From the IMG/VR virus record IMGVR_UViG_3300009551_000095, positions 1 to 31,090 of that record: 31,090 bases of DNA; one strand, given 5' to 3'. The notes under the pieces are model-generated. The model did not search any database. It was not told the DNA's origin and was given only the letters and a program-made list of their open reading frames with translations. Origin of the DNA: a virus. A program made the translations under genes and the position numbers. Shown piece by piece: positions 1-7,356 of the stretch (its first letter is position 1; the number at the start of each line of letters is the position of its first letter).

Positions 1-199
1 CGCTGCCGCTGACGCTGCCGCGAAGTGGTCGCGCTGGTCCGGTATGAACTGGCTCGACGTCTACTACGCCGTCAAGGCCAAGCTGCTCCCGATCTACGCC
101 GAGGGCCTCAAGGGCTCGAAGTACGCGAAGGTCCGCGACCAGAACATCGCTGAGGGCATCGAACTGCTCGGCGCGATCCTGCACCCGACGAAGCCCTGA
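1..199 (+). CDS. Unknown phage early protein, C-terminal fragment
   Basis: An open frame enters from the left edge (codons start at base 2) and stops with TGA at 197-199. The 65 visible residues are mixed helical in character and begin with an Ala-rich stretch. They include WSRWSGMNWLDVYYAVKAK, then a Lys-rich region ending in LLGAILHPTKP. Third positions are almost all G or C, as in the neighbouring genes, so it is very probably coding. I recognise no domain. The 3-base gap to the next gene suggests the same operon. The start is outside the window. Confidence 0.6.
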   Translation, partial: AAADAAAKWSRWSGMNWLDVYYAVKAKLLPIYAEGLKGSKYAKVRDQNIAEGIELLGAILHPTKP

Positions 200-202
200 C
201 CG

Positions 203-457
203 GTGCCCCTGTCGCCCGACGCGCTGCGGCACATCCGGCACCGGCGCGCTGCACGCAAGGTCCGCTTCACCCCAGCCGCCGACTCGAAAGCCATTCCCCC
301 CATGCAAGACCCGATCACGATCCGCGACGATCACCTGAACCCGGACTGCCGCGACGGCAAGCACGCTGCCTGCCGCGGTGACGCCTGGTGCGACGTCGAC
401 GACGAGCCAACCGGATGCGACTGCCCATGCCACGCGGAGAGCGGAGCGGCAGCGTGA
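203..457 (+). CDS. Small Cys/His-rich probable zinc-binding protein
   Basis: 84 residues from a GTG start 3 bases after the previous stop. An ATG at 301 would give a 51-residue version, but third-position GC bias runs back to 203, so I favour the longer form. The C-terminal half carries HLNPDCRDGKHAACRGDAWC and then a CDCPCH cluster: seven Cys with His, spaced as in a small zinc knuckle. Proteins of this type are common and uncharacterised in actinobacteriophages. The same C-x-C-x-C-H ending recurs at 4974-5147 in this window. The stop overlaps the next gene's GTG start by 4 bases, implying coupled translation. Function is unknown; nucleic-acid or protein binding is only a guess. Confidence 0.6.
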   Translation: MPLSPDALRHIRHRRAARKVRFTPAADSKAIPPMQDPITIRDDHLNPDCRDGKHAACRGDAWCDVDDEPTGCDCPCHAESGAAA

Positions 458-1326
458 CCGCCGAGAAGCTGTCCGGGATCGTAAAGGACCTCCCCGAGTG
501 GGAGTACCACAACCGGCCCGAGCTGAGCAGCACCGAGGCTCGCATCATCCTGTCCGAGACGCCAGCCGTGTACCGGTGGAAGAAGGACCACCCGCCGCTG
601 GTGCAGCCGTCGAAGAAGTTCGACATCGGATCAGCGCTGCACTCGCAGGTGCTCGGCACTGGCTACGAGGCCGTCGTGATCCCTGCAGACATCCTGGCCA
701 GCAACGGTGCCGCGTCCACGACGAAGGCGAAGGAGTTCATCGCTGACGCCCGCGAGAAGGGTCAGATCCCGCTGAAGCAGGAGGACTTCCAGCCGATCGC
801 GGACATGGCGGAGGCGGTGCTGCGGCACACGACCGCACGTGCCCTGCTGGAACAGCCGGGCGCCGCTGAGGCCTCCGTGTTCGCTCAGGTCGACGGCATC
901 GACGTCCGTGCTCGGTTCGACTTCTTGCCCGAGCAGGGTGACCGCCGCCGCATCGCCGTCGACGTCAAGACCACCCGTGACGCGTCAGAGCGCGGCTTCA
1001 CCCGCTCGATCGCCGACTACGGCTACGACGTGCAGCGGCAGTGGTACCTCGACGCCCTCAACGCCATCACCGGGCCGATGCCGGTCGGCTTCGAGCCCGA
1101 GCTGCTGTTCCTCGCCGTCGAGAAGGAGCCGCCGTACCTCGTCGGCGTGTACCAGCTGCCGATGGTCTGGACCGAGATGGGCCGCGTCAAAGCCGAACGC
1201 GCCCGGAAGGTCTACGCCGAATGCGTCGCATCGGGCATCTGGCCCGGCCTCCCCGACGAGGTCCAACTCGTCACTCCCCCCACTTGGTACGTCTACCAGC
1301 ACGAAGAGGACTACTCGCATGTCTGA
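454..1326 (+). CDS. PDDEXK-family exonuclease (RecE/exonuclease VIII-like, DUF3799 type)
   Basis: 290 residues. It should degrade one strand of linear dsDNA to create 3' tails for phage recombination, working with the annealing protein encoded next. The catalytic layout is visible: FDIGSALHSQVL near residues 56-67, Glu139 (EASVF), Asp156 (RARFDF), the D-x-K signature at 170-172 (VDVKTT), and the Q-x-x-x-Y motif at 194-198 (QRQWY). Length suits the family. I chose GTG at 454 because it overlaps the upstream stop as GTGA and has a purine-rich GAGAGCGGAG stretch before it. An upstream start at 388 adds only an Arg-rich tail that overlaps the previous gene. The nuclease fold is solid; the recombination role comes from family and context. 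Confidence 0.85.
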   Translation: MTAEKLSGIVKDLPEWEYHNRPELSSTEARIILSETPAVYRWKKDHPPLVQPSKKFDIGSALHSQVLGTGYEAVVIPADILASNGAASTTKAKEFIADAREKGQIPLKQEDFQPIADMAEAVLRHTTARALLEQPGAAEASVFAQVDGIDVRARFDFLPEQGDRRRIAVDVKTTRDASERGFTRSIADYGYDVQRQWYLDALNAITGPMPVGFEPELLFLAVEKEPPYLVGVYQLPMVWTEMGRVKAERARKVYAECVASGIWPGLPDEVQLVTPPTWYVYQHEEDYSHV

Positions 1327-2173
1327 TGTTGTCAACCTCCCCAGCAAGCCCCGAGCATCCGAAGGGTCACTCGTCGAGCAGACCCGCGCCGCCGCCGAAG
1401 TCGCCGCCGCCGTCCGGGTGGCGCTCGAGTTCCCCCGCGACATCGACTCCGCCGTGTCCGGGATGCAGCAGTCGATGGGTTCCCTCACCGTCGCGCAGCG
1501 CGCCTTCTACGAAGTCCCCAACCGTGGCGCGGGCGGATCTGTCCACCTGGCCCGCGAGCTCGCACGTGTATGGCGGAACCTTGACTACGGGGTGCGCGAG
1601 CTGCGCCGCGACGACGTCGCTGGCGAGTCTGAAATGCAGGCGTGGGCGTGGGATCAGGAGAACAACGTCCGCTCGTCGCGGTCGTTCCTGGTTCCGCACG
1701 CGAAGGACACGAAGGCTGGCCGGAAGAAGCTCGACGACCTGGCCGACATCTACCTCAACAACCAGAACATCGGTGCCCGCGCTGTCCGGGAGTGCATCTT
1801 CGCGGTTATCCCGGACTGGTTCATCGAGGACGCCAAGACGCGCGCACGCGAGACGATGAAGACCGGCGGCGGTGTCCCGATGGCGGACCGGATCAAGGGC
1901 GCGGTCGCCTGGTTCAAGTCGCGCAAGGTCAACCTGGCGCAGCTGGAGACGCGCGTTGGTCGTCCGTCGTCGAAGTGGACCGAGGATGACCTCGCCGACC
2001 TGGGTCGGGTGAAGTTCTCGATCGACGAGGGCATCCCCGTCGCGGAGTTCTTCCCTGACGAAAAGATCACGGTCGACCAGCTCGCGCCGGCCGTTGCTGA
2101 CGACGCAGCACCGGATCCTGACGACCCGGAGTACCAGGCGTTCCTCGACCGTCAGGGGGACGACCGTGCCTGA
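1319..2173 (+). CDS. Probable single-strand annealing (RecT-type) recombination protein
   Basis: 284 residues from ATG 1319, preceded by AAGAGGA at good spacing and overlapping the exonuclease stop by 8 bases. The protein is soluble and charged. The N-terminal part is helical, with EVAAAVRVALEFPRD. The core reads YEVPNRGAGGSVHLARELARVWRN and later NNQNIGARAVRECIFAVIPDW. An acidic tail ends in DPDDPEYQAFLDRQGDD. I cannot point to a diagnostic RecT motif. The assignment rests on its place directly after, and overlapping, a RecE-like exonuclease, on its size, and on the acidic C-terminus common in ssDNA-handling proteins. It could be another DNA-metabolism protein. An open frame runs back to 839, but that part is antiparallel shadow of the exonuclease gene. 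Confidence 0.5.
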   Translation: MSDVVNLPSKPRASEGSLVEQTRAAAEVAAAVRVALEFPRDIDSAVSGMQQSMGSLTVAQRAFYEVPNRGAGGSVHLARELARVWRNLDYGVRELRRDDVAGESEMQAWAWDQENNVRSSRSFLVPHAKDTKAGRKKLDDLADIYLNNQNIGARAVRECIFAVIPDWFIEDAKTRARETMKTGGGVPMADRIKGAVAWFKSRKVNLAQLETRVGRPSSKWTEDDLADLGRVKFSIDEGIPVAEFFPDEKITVDQLAPAVADDAAPDPDDPEYQAFLDRQGDDRA

Positions 2174-2927
2174 GATGCGCAGCAGGTTCGAGCAAGACCC
2201 GAACGCTCCCTATGGTTCATGCCACGACTGCCCGGCGACGTTCGTTGACCGCGCCGCCATGGATGAGCATCTTCACGCGACTTTCGAGGCCAGCGGGAGG
2301 ACGAAGGGCCACCGCGGCAATCCGTCGAACCCGACACGTCCCGAGCGGATCAAGCGCGCGGTTCAGGGCGAGGCTGACGACGCGCTCGACAACGCGCTGA
2401 CCGAGTTCGTGGACGGGGTCTACGACCTCCATCGACGCGAGGGCATCCCCGTTGCCGAGTTGACCGCCGCCGTGCGCGATGTGTTCGCGGAGGCCGACTG
2501 GGCGGAAGCCTGGGGTGAATCGCTCGACGAAGACGATGAGGACGACGAGCCGGAAGAACGCCCCGACGGGAACATGTGCCAACGGTGCCGGCGCCCGTCG
2601 TGTCAGCCGATCGCCCGCGACCACCGGAAGAACCGCTCCCAGGGCGGGCTGACCGTCGTGGAGAACCTGCAACTGCTCGGGCTTCCTTGCCACGAGTGGA
2701 AGACCGAACACCCCGCAGAAGCCAACGAGGAAGGCTGGGGTGTTCCGGGGTGGGCGGAACCCGCCGACTACCCGGCCCGTAGATGGATCCGGGGAATCGG
2801 CGGTGTTCTGCGCCCCGCGTGGGTGCTGTACGAGGCCGCAGCGGATTGGGGCGACGGCCCTGGGTACGTCGAGATCACTGACGCTGAGGCTGCCGAGCGG
2901 CGTGCTGGGTTGCGGGAGGTGGCCTGA
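2166..2927 (+). CDS. HNH-type endonuclease with N-terminal C2H2-like zinc finger
   Basis: 253 residues from GTG 2166, placed just after an AGGGGG ribosome site and overlapping the previous stop by 8 bases. An N-terminal C-x2-C ... H-x-H finger is visible (Cys19, Cys22, His35, His37). After an acidic linker (EDDEDDEPEE) comes an HNH module: C-x2-C near 138-141, the DH pair at 152-153 followed by RKNRSQGG, Asn167 in the ENLQLL strand, and CHEWKTEH at 175-182. HNH proteins cut or nick DNA using one metal. Inside replication modules they can be processing nucleases or simple passengers. The C-terminal 70 residues (rich in Trp, Gly, Ala) are unassigned. Confidence 0.7.
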   Translation: MPEMRSRFEQDPNAPYGSCHDCPATFVDRAAMDEHLHATFEASGRTKGHRGNPSNPTRPERIKRAVQGEADDALDNALTEFVDGVYDLHRREGIPVAELTAAVRDVFAEADWAEAWGESLDEDDEDDEPEERPDGNMCQRCRRPSCQPIARDHRKNRSQGGLTVVENLQLLGLPCHEWKTEHPAEANEEGWGVPGWAEPADYPARRWIRGIGGVLRPAWVLYEAAADWGDGPGYVEITDAEAAERRAGLREVA

Positions 2928-3652
2928 TGCCTCGCGATCCTCGCCTCTACATGACGTTCCCGATCGACTTCGACGAACACCCGAAGGTCGAACCGCTGTC
3001 GGATGCGGCGTTCCGCACGTTCGTGGCCATGAACGGCTACAGCCGCCGCCAGAAGCTCGACGGTCGCATCCCCGCCGTCGTGGCCCGGAAGCGCTGGAAG
3101 GTCCGCGCGCTCACGGAACTGCTCGACTCCCACCCGGAGCGGCCTCTGCTGCTGCTCGACGGCAACACCTACGTGCTCCGCGAATACGCCGAGCACCAGT
3201 TCACAACTCAGGACGAGGCTGACCTTCACGAGAAGCGGTCGAAGGCTGGCGCACTGGGTGGCAAAGCGAAAGCCGCCGCCGTAGCAAGTGCTAGGCAAAT
3301 GCAACAGCAAAACGTAGCAGAGTCAGAGTCAGGGATAGAACCTGATACCGGAACAACTACTCCTGTAGCTCTAGACCCGAACGTGCGCGAGTTCACGGCC
3401 GAGGAAATCGTCGGGTTCCGGTCAGCGCTCAACGACTTCGGCGCTGCCGGACTCAGCGACCTCGCACTCGTGACGCTCGTCATGCTGCTGGTGGAAGCGG
3501 CGCCCCGACCGGTGGCGAACGTCGTCGGGTACGTGGTCCGCTGCACGCAACGGTCGCCGCAGAAGGTCCGGAAGTTGGCGGTCGAGGCGGAACGTCAGGC
3601 GTCGCGGGTTCCGTCGCTGGATGCGCTTGAGCGCAGTCTCGAGGTGGCGTGA
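2927..3652 (+). CDS. Phage replication initiation protein (winged-helix N-terminal domain)
   Basis: 241 residues. ATG 2927 shares one base with the upstream TGA and follows GGGAGGTGG. The first 90 residues have the look of the winged-helix domain of phage initiators: MTFPIDFDEHPKVEPLSDAAFR, then a second helix and an RIPAVVARKRW turn. A polar linker of roughly 35-40 residues (Gln, Ser, Thr, Glu-rich, about 115-150) follows. The C-terminal helical domain starts near VREFTAEEIVGFRSALND and resembles the helper-loading ends of initiators. It would bind the phage origin and recruit host replication proteins. The linker DNA is clearly lower in GC than the rest and may contain the origin. No helicase loader gene is recognisable alongside. 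Confidence 0.65.
   Translation: MPRDPRLYMTFPIDFDEHPKVEPLSDAAFRTFVAMNGYSRRQKLDGRIPAVVARKRWKVRALTELLDSHPERPLLLLDGNTYVLREYAEHQFTTQDEADLHEKRSKAGALGGKAKAAAVASARQMQQQNVAESESGIEPDTGTTTPVALDPNVREFTAEEIVGFRSALNDFGAAGLSDLALVTLVMLLVEAAPRPVANVVGYVVRCTQRSPQKVRKLAVEAERQASRVPSLDALERSLEVA
3276..3375 (+). other. Candidate replication origin: AT-richer repeat tract inside the initiator gene
   Basis: About 80-100 bases coding for the inter-domain linker fall to roughly 47% GC by eye, in a gene otherwise near two thirds GC. The tract holds an interrupted palindrome TAGCAAGTGCTA at 3282-3293, repeated GTAGCA (3281 and 3314), three GCAAA motifs between 3261 and 3312, and a tandem GAGTCA pair near 3320-3331. In lambda the origin lies in the linker-coding part of gene O, so the parallel is reasonable. 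Low GC in a polar linker could also arise from its amino-acid composition alone. Confidence 0.35.
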
Positions 3653-4023
3653 TGGATGTCGATCTGATCCGCACCCGCGTGACTCTGGCCCGGTTGCAGG
3701 GTGAGCAGGAACGCCTGCACGCGCAGCTCGAAGCGGCCGGCCTGACGTCGTTCACGGAGCGGGCGGACTGGCTGATGGGTCACTGGTCGAATGACCAGCA
3801 GCTCGCTTGGCGTCGCCGCTGGCAGCGGTTGGGCCTCACGGACCCGGAGCCGCGTCGTCGCGTCCATGGGGAGCATTCCCCGCAGCCGACTCGGCCGTGC
3901 GAACGGTGCGGCATCCCTCGCGTCGTGAAGCTGTCACGCCGGTCGCCGCTGTGCGCGGATTGCAGGTTCGTTCTGAGCAAGGAAGAGATCGCCCTGTGGG
4001 CGGGAGAGAAGCAGGCAGCATGA
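3652..4023 (+). CDS. Small protein with C-terminal zinc ribbon, unknown function
   Basis: 123 residues. I use ATG 3652, which overlaps the upstream TGA by one base and sits 7 bases after GAGG. GTG at 3649 is the alternative. The N-terminus is a predicted helix pair (VTLARLQGEQERLHAQLEAAG) followed by a Trp-rich stretch. The second half carries CERCG and, about 15 residues later, PLCADCR, giving a four-Cys zinc ribbon like those in small nucleic-acid-binding proteins. It ends by overlapping the next start as ATGA. No specific function can be assigned. Confidence 0.6.
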   Translation: MDVDLIRTRVTLARLQGEQERLHAQLEAAGLTSFTERADWLMGHWSNDQQLAWRRRWQRLGLTDPEPRRRVHGEHSPQPTRPCERCGIPRVVKLSRRSPLCADCRFVLSKEEIALWAGEKQAA

Positions 4024-4526
4024 GTGAGATCGAGAAGGGCGATTACGTCATCGCCCAGGTCAGCGGGTACGGCTCCCGGGTGCAGGGCTACGGCACCGTC
4101 AGCTTCGAGCGTGGCGACGAGCTGCTGGTCACGAGCATCCGGCAGTCGGGGCTGAACGTTCGCAAGGCGTCGGGCGGCTCAGTCTTCCGCATCGCATGGA
4201 AATCCGTCGCCAAGCCAGCGCGCGCTCTTGGTCAGGTGCCCGAAGGGGGCATCGAGATCGACGACCCGCGCATCCAGTGGCTGTTCGAGGACGCCGGCAG
4301 GCTCGCCGACCGGTTCGGCTACTGCCGCGTGTACGAGCAGATCACCGAGATGCTCGGGGCTCCTGGCCGCGAGCGGAACTTCACGATCAAGCTGGCGATC
4401 GCGGACGGGGTCGAGGTCACTGCGAAAGTGCTGGCCAGGTCGAAGCGGCTGGCGGAGCAGGAGCTGCGTTCCCGCTTCGGTGCGACGCCGATGCCTGAGG
4501 TGAAGGCGATCGCTGCGCATGGCTGA
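4020..4526 (+). CDS. Hypothetical phage protein with N-terminal beta-barrel-like segment
   Basis: 168 residues from ATG 4020 (ATGA overlap with the previous stop). Residues 1-60 alternate Gly and hydrophobics (KGDYVIAQVSGYGSRVQGYG), suggesting a small SH3- or KOW-like beta domain. Residues 80-168 look helical, with QWLFEDAGRLADRFGYCRVY and a terminal KRLAEQELRSRFG. No catalytic motif or Cys cluster is visible. It lies in the run of coupled early genes, so it is probably made early. Function unknown. Confidence 0.6.
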   Translation: MSEIEKGDYVIAQVSGYGSRVQGYGTVSFERGDELLVTSIRQSGLNVRKASGGSVFRIAWKSVAKPARALGQVPEGGIEIDDPRIQWLFEDAGRLADRFGYCRVYEQITEMLGAPGRERNFTIKLAIADGVEVTAKVLARSKRLAEQELRSRFGATPMPEVKAIAAHG

Positions 4527-4974
4527 TCACGAGCACGACTACTGGCGCACACCGGGCGGCGGTCTGGTGTGTGCGTGCGGGAAGTCGAAGGGTCCCGCGC
4601 TCGCGCCGTCCCCGGCTGAGCAGGCCGAGATCGACCGATTCGGCATCTTGGAGAAGACCTGGGACGAGATGACGCTGCTGGAGAAGCAGGAAGCCTACGA
4701 GCGCCGGAACCACTACCTCGACATCAGGCCGATGTCGTTCGGGCTGGAGCAGCGAGTCGAGGCATCCGAGCAAGCTGCTGCGCTCGGTCGAGGAGTGCGG
4801 ATGGAAGTCGGCAGCGGAGCCACGCGCTTCTACGCTGAAGCGGATATCCCGGTCGGTCAGATCGAAGTCTGGCGACCGCTGGAATACAAGGGGATGCTGC
4901 ACCGCTGGGGTGTGCTCGCGTCAGCGCATGACGACTGGACGCCGGATCTGCAAGCACCGGGTGGGTCGGTCTGA
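4519..4974 (+). CDS. Hypothetical early protein, short CxC motif near N-terminus
   Basis: 151 residues from ATG 4519, overlapping the upstream stop by 8 bases. The start reads MADHEHDYWRTPGGGLVCAC, so His residues and the C-A-C pair could hold a metal. A helical middle (EIDRFGILEKTWDEMTLLEK) follows, and the C-terminal part is mixed. I recognise no family. Composition and codon use match the neighbours. Its TGA shares a base with the next ATG. Confidence 0.55.
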   Translation: MADHEHDYWRTPGGGLVCACGKSKGPALAPSPAEQAEIDRFGILEKTWDEMTLLEKQEAYERRNHYLDIRPMSFGLEQRVEASEQAAALGRGVRMEVGSGATRFYAEADIPVGQIEVWRPLEYKGMLHRWGVLASAHDDWTPDLQAPGGSV

Positions 4975-5147
4975 TGCCCGGGAAAGACGGGGCACCGATC
5001 CGCCTCTCGTGGTGCAACTGGGCGGCCAGCGCGCTGGGCAAGAGCGGCGGAAAGTCGTCGGCGAAGCACTCGGACTGCCCTGGCGTGCACCCGGAGAATC
5101 CGGCCGTGAGGTGCGACTGCGCATGCCACCGAAAGGCGGCGGCGTGA
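4974..5147 (+). CDS. 57-residue Cys-rich probable zinc-binding protein
   Basis: A short gene from ATG 4974 (TGATG overlap with the previous stop, GGGTGG upstream) to TGA 5145-5147. It contains WCNW, HSDCPGVHP and the C-terminal cluster RCDCACHRK. The spacing and the CxCxCH ending match the protein at 203-457, suggesting the same fold or a paralogue. It ends as a GTGA overlap with the next gene. Start, overlap pattern and motif together make it convincing despite its size. Function unknown. Confidence 0.6.
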   Translation: MPGKDGAPIRLSWCNWAASALGKSGGKSSAKHSDCPGVHPENPAVRCDCACHRKAAA

Positions 5148-5383
5148 TCTGGGAGCGGGGTCAGGGCCGGGTCGGGCGGGGATGCTGCGCCCGGTGTTTC
5201 TCACCGTGGATGTGCGGCGACCACGGATGCCCCTGCCACGTCCCCATGGGAGTGATCTGCCGCGCCGCCTGCTGCCATGCGGGCCTGTATGTCGCGATCC
5301 CCGCCGACACCCGCGAAGCCGACTCCATCGCCCGAGAGCTCGCGAACTGGGCGAAACCGAAACCCGGAAGGAAAGCCGCATGA
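5144..5383 (+). CDS. Small Cys-rich probable zinc-binding protein (79 aa)
   Basis: GTG 5144 overlaps the previous TGA and follows AAAGG by 7 bases. The first 45 residues hold eight Cys and two His: GCCARCFSPWMCGDHGCPCH and then VICRAACCHAG. The dense metal-binding array is followed by a short helical tail ending KPGRKAA. The open frame extends upstream to 4910, but that part overlaps the preceding gene and lacks this character. It may be related to the other zinc-knuckle genes in this module. Function unknown. Confidence 0.6.
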   Translation: MIWERGQGRVGRGCCARCFSPWMCGDHGCPCHVPMGVICRAACCHAGLYVAIPADTREADSIARELANWAKPKPGRKAA

Positions 5384-5738
5384 GCCCGAAACGCATCCAG
5401 ATGAACAGGCAGCGTCCCTGGCTGCCGAAAACCCCGACGCGGTGATCGTCGCCCGACCCACCGAGTGGGGTAATCCGTTCACGGTCGGCGGCTGGTACGT
5501 CCGAGTCGACGGGAAAGCTGAACCGACTCGCTTCCCGCAGCTTCACGACGATGCCATCTGGGTCCCCGACCCTGCCACGGCGGTGCAGCTCTACCGCGAG
5601 CACATCAAGACCATCTCAGGCTTCGGCATCATGGTCCACCGGATGCTCGACGGCTACGACCTCGCATGCTGGTGCCCGCTGGATCAGCCGTGCCACGCCG
5701 ATGTGCTGCTGGAAATCGCGAACGGGGTGACGGCGTGA
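5380..5738 (+). pseudogene. DUF4326-family protein gene with an apparent one-base frameshift
   Basis: The ATG at 5380 has a strong AAGGAAAG site and begins MSPKRIQMNRQRPWLPK, the usual N-terminus of DUF4326 proteins. That frame reaches TGA at 5443. The rest of the family continues in the -1 frame from about 5430: NPDAVIVARPTEWGNPF, then GGWYVRV, and the C-terminal signature LACWCPLDQPCHADVLLEI, stopping at 5738. The break falls in AAAACCCC (5428-5435); one more A or C would restore one frame. The codons there (CCG AAA ACC) do not form a good slippery heptamer, so programmed shifting is unlikely. It may be a real mutation or a homopolymer sequencing error. The family's function is unknown to me beyond being common in phages. 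Confidence 0.65.
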
Positions 5739-6850
5739 GCAAGTTGCCGTGCATCACCACCAGCATGCCCGGCCGCCCGTGCGTGATCCGGGGTGAGCAT
5801 CTCGAGGCGTGCCTGTGGGCGCAGATCGAGGACGCTGCCCGCATCGAGGGTGTGACGACGGGGATGACCATGCAGGCCCGCGAGCAGGTCGGCCTGCCTG
5901 TGCCGTCGAAGCCATGCCACGGCTGCCTGCCCCGCCCCGCTGAGCACGGGCTGCTGTGCGACACCTGCTGGCCGAAGTGGGTCGCGGCCCTCGACGTCGC
6001 CGCCGACCTGATCACCCATCTTCGTTCGGTGGAGCGCGGTCAGCAGTCCGTTGACGGTGTCCGCACCGCGCAGGGGTCGAAGGTTCCCATCCCGGCGTCG
6101 TGGCAGGCCGCTGACCTGCTGTGGTCGCTGCTGTCGCAGGTGGCGATCACCCACGCTGGAACCCCGGCGAAGGAGCCGTGGTGGCCGGCGTGGGTGACGG
6201 TCGGCGGGAAGGAGCGTCTCCGTCGTCGGATGGACGGCTTCACCCCGTCCGTGACCTTGGAGGAGGTCCGCACGGCGGCGCATGATCTGGTCGATTGGGT
6301 GACCGCCGACGCCGCCGTCGTCGCTGCGCGTGCCGAGTCGGCGCAGGCGGCTGTCGAGTTCTTCCGGGCTGTGCAGACGGTTCAGCACCGGTTCCCGATG
6401 GACGACACGGCTGAACCGTTGCCGATGCTCCGTTGCCGCCGTTGCGGCCTGTTCCAGGTGCGGGAGCACCCACCCCTGCACTACCTCGCCGAGCGCGTCC
6501 TGAAGTGCGACGTGTGCGACTTCGAGGCCGACCCCCTGCTCGTGGACTGGGACCTGAAGCTGTACGCGCAGGAGGTCTGGGAAGGCCTCACGGCGGAGGA
6601 ACGCGCCCGCCTCCTGCCGGACCTCGACACCGATGAGAAGCGTGTCGTCCGTCAGCTGGGCCGCACCGACGTCGAGACGATGCGGGCTCGGGTGTGGGAC
6701 CGCCTCGGTGACCAGATCGGCCGCGTCGGCCCCGCACGCGTCGCCTGGTTCAACACCCCCCGCCCTGTGTGGGGTGGCCTGACCGCGGATCAGATGATCG
6801 AAGCCGGTCGCGGGGACGAAGTACTCAACCTGATCGGAGCAGCAGCATGA
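5735..6850 (+). CDS. Large early protein with two zinc-binding segments, unknown function
   Basis: 371 residues from GTG 5735 (GTGA overlap with the previous stop). A first metal site is CHGCLPRPAEHGLLCDTC near residues 62-79. A long helical middle follows, with a WWPAWVTVGGKERLRRRMDG segment. A second four-Cys ribbon lies near 230-265 (RCRRCG ... KCDVCDF). The last 45 residues, ending TPRPVWGGLTADQMIEAGRG then DEVLNLIG, faintly resemble the MbcA/ParS-like C-terminal domain of some antitoxins. That likeness is by eye and weak. It could bind DNA or a host protein. It is the largest unassigned gene in the early module. Confidence 0.6.
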   Translation: MSKLPCITTSMPGRPCVIRGEHLEACLWAQIEDAARIEGVTTGMTMQAREQVGLPVPSKPCHGCLPRPAEHGLLCDTCWPKWVAALDVAADLITHLRSVERGQQSVDGVRTAQGSKVPIPASWQAADLLWSLLSQVAITHAGTPAKEPWWPAWVTVGGKERLRRRMDGFTPSVTLEEVRTAAHDLVDWVTADAAVVAARAESAQAAVEFFRAVQTVQHRFPMDDTAEPLPMLRCRRCGLFQVREHPPLHYLAERVLKCDVCDFEADPLLVDWDLKLYAQEVWEGLTAEERARLLPDLDTDEKRVVRQLGRTDVETMRARVWDRLGDQIGRVGPARVAWFNTPRPVWGGLTADQMIEAGRGDEVLNLIGAAA

Positions 6851-7356
6851 CCGACGACCTGACCACCCGAATTCGCGCGCGTGCGGGCAATACGGACTCT
6901 AACGAGGCCGACGACTGGCGTGAGGCCGCTGACGAGATTGACCGTCTGAACGCCGAGCTGTCCTCAATGACGATTCAGCGCGACACGGCGCGTCTGACAT
7001 CGATGAACTGGGAGTCGGGATTCTCGGCGCAGGAGGCACGCGCGGATGCCGCTGACGCCCAGATCGCGGAGGCGCTGGCCTCGCTGCCCCAGACCTTCGA
7101 TCCCCAGAGCTACGTGGCTGACGTGCACGCGATCCTCTCTCGTGGTTCGCAAGGTGCCGCCGAACCGAGCCCGTACGAGGCAATGGTGGCGGCTCGACGT
7201 GATGCAGAGGACGACACCGAGCCGTGGACCGACCCGTTGCCATTGATCGATCCACGTGGCCGTCGCTACCCGCTGGTGAGCGCACGCCCCGGCGTCGATG
7301 TCTGCGCCTATGAGCCGCGAACCAAAGAGCAGTACGACGCGGAGCAGGGCAACTGA
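6847..7356 (+). CDS. Hypothetical protein with N-terminal coiled coil
   Basis: 169 residues from ATG 6847, overlapping the previous stop as ATGA with GGAG 8 bases upstream. Residues 15-75 are strongly helical and heptad-like (DDWREAADEIDRLNAELSSM, EARADAADAQIAEALASL). The C-terminal part is Pro/Asp-rich and mixed, ending RPGVDVCAYEPRTKEQYDAE. No enzyme motif is visible. It is probably an oligomeric small phage protein of unknown role. Confidence 0.55.
   Translation: MTDDLTTRIRARAGNTDSNEADDWREAADEIDRLNAELSSMTIQRDTARLTSMNWESGFSAQEARADAADAQIAEALASLPQTFDPQSYVADVHAILSRGSQGAAEPSPYEAMVAARRDAEDDTEPWTDPLPLIDPRGRRYPLVSARPGVDVCAYEPRTKEQYDAEQGN

Noticed and set aside
388-453. An earlier start for the exonuclease at 388
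   Set aside because: It adds an Arg-rich tail overlapping the zinc-knuckle gene by 70 bases. GTG 454 fits the operon's GTGA overlap pattern.
839-1318. A long open frame extending the annealing-protein gene upstream to 839
   Set aside because: The stretch lies wholly over the exonuclease gene in another frame and is Ser/Pro/Arg-rich shadow. ATG 1319 has a good ribosome site and gives a normal protein start.
5424-5436. Programmed -1 frameshift in the DUF4326 gene
   Set aside because: The codons CCG AAA ACC do not allow re-pairing after a -1 slip (AAA would face GAA), so a mutation or read error is more likely.
4857-5603. A 248-codon reverse-strand open frame across the small zinc genes
   Set aside because: It runs across several well-supported + strand genes and has no motif or ribosome site.
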